A stretch of DNA of 24,572 nucleotides from the NCBI GenBank assembly GCA_034698045.1, contig JAQGAU010000720.1:1-24572 (forward strand). The letters run 5' to 3'. This DNA is from Paramacrobiotus richtersi. Its lineage: Eukaryota > Tardigrada > Eutardigrada > Parachela > Macrobiotidae. Positions within the stretch are counted from its first letter, which is position 1, and the number at the start of each line of letters is the position of its first letter. A program made the position numbers and the translations under genes. Of the stretch, positions 18,342 through 24,572 are shown one piece after another. The notes under the pieces are model-generated. The model worked only from the letters and a program-made list of their open reading frames with translations. It was not told where the DNA came from and did no database searches.

Positions 18342-19608
18342 TTGTCAACCAGTTGTGCCGAAGGTGAGCCGAAGCATTCAATTTCGTCCATAGCAACGGA
18401 CCACGAAGTTATAAAGGCTTTAAGTTCGGTCGTTCGTGACTGCGTACCCGTCAGTAATCCCAATTTTAGTCCGAACGTTTGGCTTAAAATGAACCCATCA
18501 GATTATTCCGAAAATTGTGAGAACTTGACCTTGGACGGACAAGCATTAGGAAACAGTGATCTGGAAAATTTGTGTTTTTTTCAAGAGTTAAAACACTTAT
18601 CACTTTCAGGATGCGAATTATTGAGCATTGCAAGTCTCCCACACCTTGCAAATTTGAATGAGCTAAGACTAAATGACAACAACATTTCTGATATACGCAC
18701 AATCTGTGCTGAAAAATTTCCTAAACTACAGCGTTTGGATGTAGCCAACAACGCCATAAGCGATGCAACTCAGTTAAAGCATCTCTTTAAATTTCCGGAT
18801 TTGGCCGACGTGGATCTCTATATGAACTCGGTTACTGAGTGCGACGAATTCCGAATGCTATTGAACACCCCATCAGGAAAGATTAGATGGTTCCATGACT
18901 TAAATCTTGTGAGCGACAGTGACTCTGATTGTAGCAGCGATAGTTGTGCGATTTCATCAGGTACCAAGTGTGGCTATACCAATCGCTTACCTGTTTTAAT
19001 TGTGCTTAGTGGATTTGTATATAGAATTTGTGTTGCAGACGCGTCAAACAGTACAAATGAAACCACTTCGGAATATCAGCCATCCGATGATCTGGAAAGC
19101 TCTGACAGTTTAGGTATAGAAAAAGCTAGTAACTATCGCCTACTCCAACCCATTTACAAAAGCTCGGCAATATATTTAACGGTGTCCACGCCCAGTCATA
19201 GTAAAACACTCAATCGACTAGATAGTCCTCAATATTGCGGACACCGTAAGAACTGCATATCCCAGGCTAATAACATCTTGAAGTACCGGTATTCTTACTG
19301 AATTGTAAATGAAAAATGCTTACAGAGAAGTCAGAAGGTAGCAGTGAAACGACAGAGTCATCCGATGGTGGAGACGATTTCCAAAGCACACAACGATTAA
19401 CTACGCACTTATTGGCAGAAACAACAGTCTCTGCAATCAATTCAGAAGCCAGCGCTGGTAATTATCCTATCTAGTATTTGTACTACATAATTACGAGAGA
19501 AAATTTCTTGCAGGGACTAGTAGCGCAACAAATAGCTGCTGCGAAATGGACGCCCCCGAGAATGTGCCATGGGTTCTACGGAATGGTAAACGCTTTAAGC
19601 GTTCATAG
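18342..19608 (+). CDS. ANP32-like leucine-rich acidic nuclear protein
   Basis: Exons 18342(or 18489)-18960, 19039-19113, 19326-19457 and 19514-19608 join in phase. Starting at the ATG at 18489 gives 257 aa, opening MNPSDYSENCENLTLDG like ANP32 TPSDVKELVLDN. Leucine-rich repeats follow: LKHLSLSGCELLSIASLPHL, LNELRLNDNNISDI, LQRLDVANNAISD and the cap region LADVDLYMNSVTECDEFRML, which parallels ANP32 SLDLFNCEVTNLNDYREN. After residue 141 the tail is acidic but Ser/Thr-rich (SDSDSDCSSD, EYQPSDDLESSD, SSDGGDD) rather than poly-Glu, and ends with a basic GKRFKRS, a likely nuclear signal. ANP32 proteins act as histone chaperones and phosphatase regulators. The frame is open upstream to 18342 without an ATG, so an extra 5' exon is possible (AG at 18351-18352). 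Reading through the first intron (78 bases) is also in frame. Confidence 0.75.
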
Positions 19609-20205
19609 TTACCAGCTGGGCTATTTCTGCGAACATTTTCGGCTAATTACCATGTCTAAATAACAATCTATATGGATAGTACTGATTCGCTAAATATCGC
19701 ATGCTCTACTGAGTCTATTCAGCAGCAGCGCTACCATATCTCTTATAAACGTTCTTTTAAAGTTTACATTGAAGGCGGTGTGTATACCTTTCTGATACAA
19801 ATACCGTATTTTGCACGAAAGCGATAGTTTTCTGATTTCCATTTTCTATAACATATGCGCAAATCCTTAGTCGTCTAAACAAAACCACCGTATTCCGATG
19901 TGGACTCATTGACACTCATAACATCGACCGCCAATAACGATAATCAGGCTAACAACCTTCGTTTCGCAATTTCGTCGAAACCATGGTCGTCGGCCACTGC
20001 AGATTTGGGCACAAGCAGAAGGTGTTATAATGTTAACCGAGTAGGTAACCCCTCTAGGCTAATGTTCATGATGAAGCCTGGAGTTGATACTCGTTCAAAT
20101 TAATCGGCACAACGTGGCCATACGCTACCTGTAGTGCACCATAGCTTCACAGAGCTTCTTTGAACGTTTTTGATTTACAAAGCCAGCGCCGCCAAAAAAA
20201 CAAAG
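19609..20205. other. No supported gene
   Basis: A 67-codon frame (19900-20103) is Ser/Asn-rich and has no motif. I see no AATAAA soon after the ANP32-like stop. Confidence 0.3.
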
Positions 20206-20209
20206 ACTG

Positions 20210-20730
20210 ATGCTGACAAAAGTTCATTCGTTGTTCGTGGGCAATGGTATATCAAAGCGAGTATCGAGTTACATGGAAATGTTTCAGGAATGCTTCCGGT
20301 ATCGTCAGCGACTGGATAAACATCCGCGTTCGTTCAGTGTAGAGGCCGCGCACATTACTCTTGGTACACTAACCATCGGGGCTAACAACAGGCCCATATT
20401 TGTTCAGCATAAAGAACACGCTCTGCACTTCGGTGTCTTCGTGCAACACGTACGGTACAGTGACCTATGAGACAGCCGAACTATCAAGCCCCGCTGAGTA
20501 TAGGAGACCCCCACACTACTGTTATGCTATCGCGCACTACTTCCGGTACCGAGACAAACGGGTCAAACAAACTATCCAGTTTCTCCGAGTGCAAAGTACG
20601 CTTGTGGTTGTCAGTTATGTCCGCCCTGCCAAAATGTCCCTGCTTGCCTCGAAGTTATGCTAGCGAATGAAACTGTCGTTGCATTAGAACATTATAGAGA
20701 CCGGCATTCAAGATATTCATCCGAGACGAT
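20210..20730 (+). other. Unassigned coding-like pieces, one Cys-rich
   Basis: An 86-codon frame (20210-20470) contains SFSVEAAHITLGTLTIGANN, without a known motif. In a different frame, 20552-20730 reads TNYPVSPSAKYACGCQLCPP, then CQNVPACLEVML and VVALEHYRDRHSRY; the closely spaced cysteines could bind zinc. The pieces fall in different frames with no convincing splice sites between them. They may be the upstream half of the PHD-like relic that follows. Confidence 0.25.
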
Positions 20731-20879
20731 GCAGAACGGTGTTCTGTGCAGGAGCAGGCTGTTTATGTTCTTTTTGAAGGACCTATGAAGGCTGGACAAA
20801 CACGGGACCACCCACCGCTGGCCAATCGGAGTACCCAAACACCTGCCGCCAATCAATTGTTTAGTCTGGGTGCAATGGG

Positions 20880-21264
20880 AAGCCGGGTAATCCTGATTGG
20901 TCAAAACGGACGGATGAAAACGACGCTGTTGTTGGTCCATCACGGTGCGGGGCCAAGTGTGTGAAGAGCAGTTCCATCCGCAGCACATTTGCGTTGAACC
21001 GGAGCAGTTTGGGGAAGATTGGGATGGAGAACTTGTTTGCACTGCCTGCCTCAACAAGCACGGGTTTTGCGGTATTACGCCAAATGCTTTGCAGAGAACT
21101 AAACTGGTCTCGGTAAGAAACGCAGCAGGACGATGACACCACTTGGAAATGGAAAGGTAGAAATGAGCGTGTTTCTTGCAGAAAACCGCAAAGTGCATCA
21201 AATATGAACCACGAAACCTGTATGGTGAATTTTATTTTCCCGGCGAAATGGTTTGACAGGGTAT
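20880..21264 (+). pseudogene. PHD-finger-like exon with a dinucleotide frameshift
   Basis: One frame reads DENDAVVGPSRCGAKC up to TGTGTG at 20958-20963; the next frame continues CEEQFHPQHICVEP, then FGEDWDGELVCTACLNKHGF. Dropping one TG would give Cys-x3-Cys-x4-His-x4-Cys ... Cys-x2-Cys, close to the second half of a PHD (C4HC3) zinc finger, a chromatin-reading domain. The exon has a GTAAGA donor at about 21115. After a TTCTTGCAG acceptor, a 24-codon frame (KCIKYEPRNLYGEFYFPGEM) ends in TGA near 21264. The first Cys pair would have to come from upstream. The family is tentative, and the H-C spacing is wider than the usual two residues. Confidence 0.35.
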
Positions 21265-21269
21265 GTCAC

Positions 21270-21940
21270 TGTTCAGATTGTACGGTATACATCTTCACAA
21301 ATTCGGAATCCTGCACATCAGTGCTCGTGTTGGATTGTATTAAAATCTGTTCTTACAGAACATGTATGAAACTTAGAAAGTCAGCTTCCTCTTAGAGCCA
21401 GAAGATGCCGGCGCCGTTTTCGAGGAACGAGAAGGCATAAAGGAAGTGGGAACGTCCGACGGGCATCACAGATGTTACCGGAGGAAATAATTGTACGGAT
21501 TTGCGAATGATTTGACTCGGTTACTCAAGTTGAGCTCGCTCACTGTAAGCTAATCGTGACCTTGCCAACAGCCCACAAGGGAATAAATTGCAGCATTAAG
21601 GTATTCGAATTCTTTTAAGGTTTAACAGTTTCAAGGGGGTTTTGGTGAATTCTCTCAAACATGTAAAGGCGGGAACTCGGCCAGGATGATATACTGAAAA
21701 TCACGATAACATTCAAAATATTTGCTGGTAAGAAAGCAAACTTCCGGTAGCGATAAAACCTAGTCCCTTGTTTTATTGGCTGTGTGCTTTGCTTTGTTAT
21801 TATCGTTGCGTAGCAATAGAAACTCCTGGACGTTATGATGTGCTCGAAATGAAGTTCAAGTGTTAAGTATGTATCTGCCCTGTAGAAAACCGTAAATATG
21901 AACTTCTCAACGAATCTTCTACAGTTCCATTAAAAACCAA
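21270..21940. other. Low-information stretch, possible decayed exons
   Basis: Short protein-like pieces occur (for example EPEDAGAVFEEREGIKEVGT near 21398, and FANDLTRLLKLSS near 21500), but each is broken by a stop or frame change. They may be the 5' part of the coiled-coil relic that follows. Confidence 0.25.
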
Positions 21941-21950
21941 ATTGTTACAG

Positions 21951-22669
21951 ACAACGCGGCCGAAAAGATTCTCCTCCAACAGGCCGAAAACGAGCCACGT
22001 GCGTATGAAAGTCCACAAGTTCCTATCTGAGGCACTAGAGAACCGCAAATCCATGCACAACCTAGATGTCGATCTGGTGGTCAAAGCCGAAATCCTGCGA
22101 CCAACTCGACACCCAACTGCGCCGTCTCAACATCGAAGTCGAATCAGAACGCGCGTATACCAAAGTGGCCGGTCAGAAGCTGGTCACCTACCTCGACACC
22201 GACTGCTCATGAGAGTCCCGACTTGGGAGAACTCGGTATGGAATTGTTGTGTAAAGTGGCCCAGCAGACTAGAGACAATTATGATGTTACCATTGACAGT
22301 GATGCTGAAGAACATTGAGCAACATTCTGAAGCTGAACAGAAAGCAGTCCGATTATCTGGAGTATGTGCAGGCGCTGCAGAAACTGAAAGACCAGCGCCA
22401 TCAAATTGACAGAAGCGTTGGCGTTGTTGGAGAGGAATGCGATACTGCATCAGGTGGAAATTGATATGGGGTCCAAGCCCAGGTAGTCCGCGTTTTGGAG
22501 GATTACCAAATTCTTTGTCCGACCGCGTGGTGGACGCTTTTCGCAGACCAATGTGACGGAACCGCCTAGGGTGAGTGTGAGTGCCAGCCGTAGCACCGCG
22601 GGCTTCCGTTCCCGCGTCAACGACAGGGAATACGCCAGAGAGTCTCCAGTCATTCTGCTTGGACAGTAG
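21951..22669 (+). pseudogene. Frame-broken coiled-coil protein gene, perhaps intermediate-filament-like
   Basis: After a TTGTTACAG acceptor, heptad-rich sequence passes through all three frames: AAEKILLQQAENEPRAYE (from 21956), VHKFLSEALENRKSMHNLDV and LVVKAEIL (about 22008-22096), DQLDTQLRRLNIEVESERAY (22099-22212), MELLCKVAQQTRDNYDVTID (to 22318), NILKLNRKQSDYLEYVQALQ with KLKDQRHQIDRS (22318-22420), ALALLERNAILHQVEIDM (to 22486), VRVLEDYQIL (about 22486-22515), and a Ser/Arg-rich tail with VSVSASRSTAGFRSRV to TAG 22667-22669. Leucine spacing and E/K/Q/R content show a rod-like coiled coil, and a basic Ser-rich tail after a rod fits an intermediate filament protein. Other coiled-coil families are equally possible. 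At least five frame changes mean no intact product. Confidence 0.5.
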
Positions 22670-23552
22670 GTGGAATACCTAAAACGCCTATTCCCGGAGG
22701 TGCGCGGAATTTAGCGTTTGTTTTGGTAAAGACCAATCACTGAACATGCTTTTCTCATGCGTTTCACATTGTTCTTCAACTGTTTGGTAGGATTGTTGTA
22801 AGGCATTCAGTTATTAAGCCAAAAGTTGTGAGAGACTTTGATTCTTTGGAATTCTATAGTTTTAATAAGAATGTATGCCCTTTGCGTGACCCGAAACGTA
22901 ATTACACGCAACAGCAAAATATAAAAGCATTTCTCTGGGTGACAAATATATGACAGAGGAATTGGTACAATAAGGAAAATCGGTAAAATTATTCCGTTGC
23001 AGACGGAATTATTTCATGCAGACCCCGTATCAAAGCAGGCATATGAACATTTGTACATAAAGAATCGCCACAATACAAGTTCGACAATTCTGCTCATTTT
23101 TGTAGCAAGACGCGGTTTTCGCAAGTGCCTGGTTTCCGCTGGAGTTTTCCATTCTCCATATTGAAAGTCCACTTCTTGCAGATTCTGCTGGTAGTGCCGG
23201 ATGTGCAACCGAATTACACTGCTTTGTCGCTACACACGAGATCTTGTCGCTTGCAGACGCAACCCCGCTGACCATTACAACTTTGCGCATTTGAGAAGGC
23301 ATTACCTTTCCGCTAATTTGAAAGCGTACTGCCTACATCATTCCAAAAGAGTGTGGAAGGAAGAAAAAGAATCTGCATCCCGCTACTTCCTATACAATCT
23401 TCGCTTTTTTGGGCTTCTGTAATGGATGCGATTCTGATGATAGACCGATTCCGATTCTGTTCATGCATTAGACCGAGAAATCAGCACACTTACTCTATTA
23501 AAGAATCATCAGATGTACATGTGGTGTCGGAACCATGACCTTTCGAAATGAC

Positions 23553-23600
23553 ATCCGGAAGGCATCGTATCCGGAAGGCATCGTATCCGGAAGGCATCCT
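23553..23600. repeat. 16-bp tandem repeat, three units
   Basis: ATCCGGAAGGCATCGT is repeated three times, the last copy differing by one base (CCT for CGT). It is a short minisatellite with no evident function. Confidence 0.85.
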
Positions 23601-24453
23601 GAAGACTGTTGTAGCGTGATCAAATGTCGTTCTGGAATGGTCACTTGGAGCAAAGCACGTCGAGTTGATCTGCTTAAACTCTTGGATTTGTTTCTCCATA
23701 TTGAAAGTCTTTTCCTACGGACCGCATTCCTTTGACGATCCACGGCTACTTTATGAACAGGATGTGTGAGCGGTTAGCTGATAAGGGAAGTTTCGGACAC
23801 CGCACATCGTAACTCTGTTATTGTCGATTGGTAACACTGGATCAGCTCGGGATCGATCCTTGGGTTAGGCGGAAGTTCTCATATGATACTCGTTTGCGGG
23901 CTACACTGCATCTCAGCTTTCTGCTGCTTAAAGATAACATCTTCGTGAGATGTTACACTGCACGTCTCTAGAGCGGTCCGTCGTCGGGTATTGCGAGCAA
24001 GAAAGCTACTGGAAGTCGTCGTTTGTACTTTCGATTATTAGAATCACAATCATGCGGTACACGCAGTTCAGCTAGATCTTAACAGCAGCCAGTAACTATG
24101 TTGTCAAGGAGCATCTGCAAAGCTATTTTTCTGCGTTCGATTTACACAACCCATTAAGTTAAGTTTAAAATAAATGCTTCACTATGTATGCACAACGTTG
24201 TATGGCATTGCTGTAAAACCAGCGGATACTGAAAAACCTTGTGTATCGTTATTTCTTGAACATATTTGATCTATAACTAACGAAATTTACTGCACGGGCG
24301 CTTTCATTCATTTATTCGGAGTATTTCAGTTTTGTTCGCCTGACTGTGAACTTCTCGAACTCGGCGTCAGAAAGCTGACGAACTGGAAGAGGTAATAGAA
24401 TGTTAAAATAGCACTAATTTCTCTGTCAGTTGCTTCTAATTTACTTCACGCTG

Positions 24454-24505
24454 TGTAAAATCATGTGCAATCATCGTGCACGTGTAAAATCATCGTGCAC
24501 GTGTA
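24454..24505. repeat. Imperfect tandem repeat with GTGCACGTG core
   Basis: GTGTAAAATCAT...CGTGCAC occurs twice in tandem, the first copy carrying an extra GTGCAATCAT-type piece, followed by GTGTATTTCGTG. Each junction makes CACGTG, the E-box core, and GTGCAC is self-complementary. This is probably a simple repeat; a regulatory role is only a possibility. Confidence 0.6.
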
Positions 24506-24572
24506 TTTCGTGTTTTTACACATGTTTTCATTAGAGTCAGAACTGCAGTTAATTTTGATTGTTTCCTCTGAT

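Larger units (their letters stand above)
22670..24572. other. Mostly non-coding, with short repeats
   Basis: Frames of 60-90 codons occur on both strands (minus 23014-23302 and 23490-23743; plus 23201-23422), but I found no domain or consistent splice pattern. The 18-base word TTCTCCATATTGAAAGTC occurs at about 23151 and 23692, more than expected by chance, and may mark two copies of a decayed repeat. Two small tandem repeats are listed separately. No gene is supported. Confidence 0.35.

Noticed and set aside
20692-21201. 169-codon minus-strand frame, the longest on that strand
   Set aside because: Cys/Ser/His-rich with no domain. The plus strand over the same bases encodes the ordered PHD-like pattern, so this looks like a shadow.
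1-24572. CRISPR arrays, bacterial operons, phage genes
   Set aside because: No regularly spaced repeats with unique spacers, no Shine-Dalgarno-linked ORFs, and clear spliceosomal introns show a eukaryotic genome.

Overview
This is a stretch of metazoan nuclear DNA, most likely from an invertebrate. It has no bacterial features: genes are split by GT-AG introns (about 55-560 bases), there are AATAAA signals, and there is a LINE remnant. The proteins are animal-type chromatin and DNA-metabolism families (centromere-type histone H3, RPA70-like OB folds, ANP32-like leucine-rich repeats, casein kinase 1). I cannot name the phylum. Several diverged CK1/TTBK-like copies recall the CK1 expansions of nematodes, but that is only a hint. 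Every gene I could build is on the + strand.

Layout. 1-1690 holds little beyond a polyadenylation signal. 1695-3019 is an intact four-exon gene for a diverged histone H3 variant (cenH3 candidate). 3020-4400 has only short exon-like frames. 4536-7165 is a Lys/Glu/Pro-rich, disordered, internally repeated coding region that keeps changing frame. 7414-9251 is a casein kinase 1-type gene that has lost its N-lobe and carries frameshifts and an in-frame stop. 10240-12021 is a second CK1/TTBK-like copy whose catalytic residues are replaced or deleted, bracketed by two copies of a short exon-like repeat. 13482-15280 is an intact five-exon gene for a shortened RPA1-like protein with two OB folds. 15720-15983 is the 3' end of a LINE reverse-transcriptase ORF. 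16207-17458 is an intact five-exon gene of unknown family with an N-myristoylation start. 18342-19608 is an intact four-exon ANP32-like gene. 19700-22670 holds broken coding pieces, one with a PHD-like finger and one a coiled-coil protein. 22670-24572 has short tandem repeats and no convincing gene.

The contrast between the two kinds of gene is the main message. Four genes splice together with perfect phase agreement and no lesion (roughly 3 kb of coding sequence), while their neighbours break frame every 100-300 bases. This argues for real pseudogenes rather than general sequencing error. The intact genes (H3 variant, RPA70-like, ANP32-like) would all act in the nucleus on chromatin or single-stranded DNA; physical proximity alone does not show that they work together. 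The best candidates for something new are the short-loop H3 variant with an optional in-frame intron, the RPA1-like protein without the trimerisation module, the unrecognised MGNKAS protein, and a long imperfect hairpin at 5214-5294.
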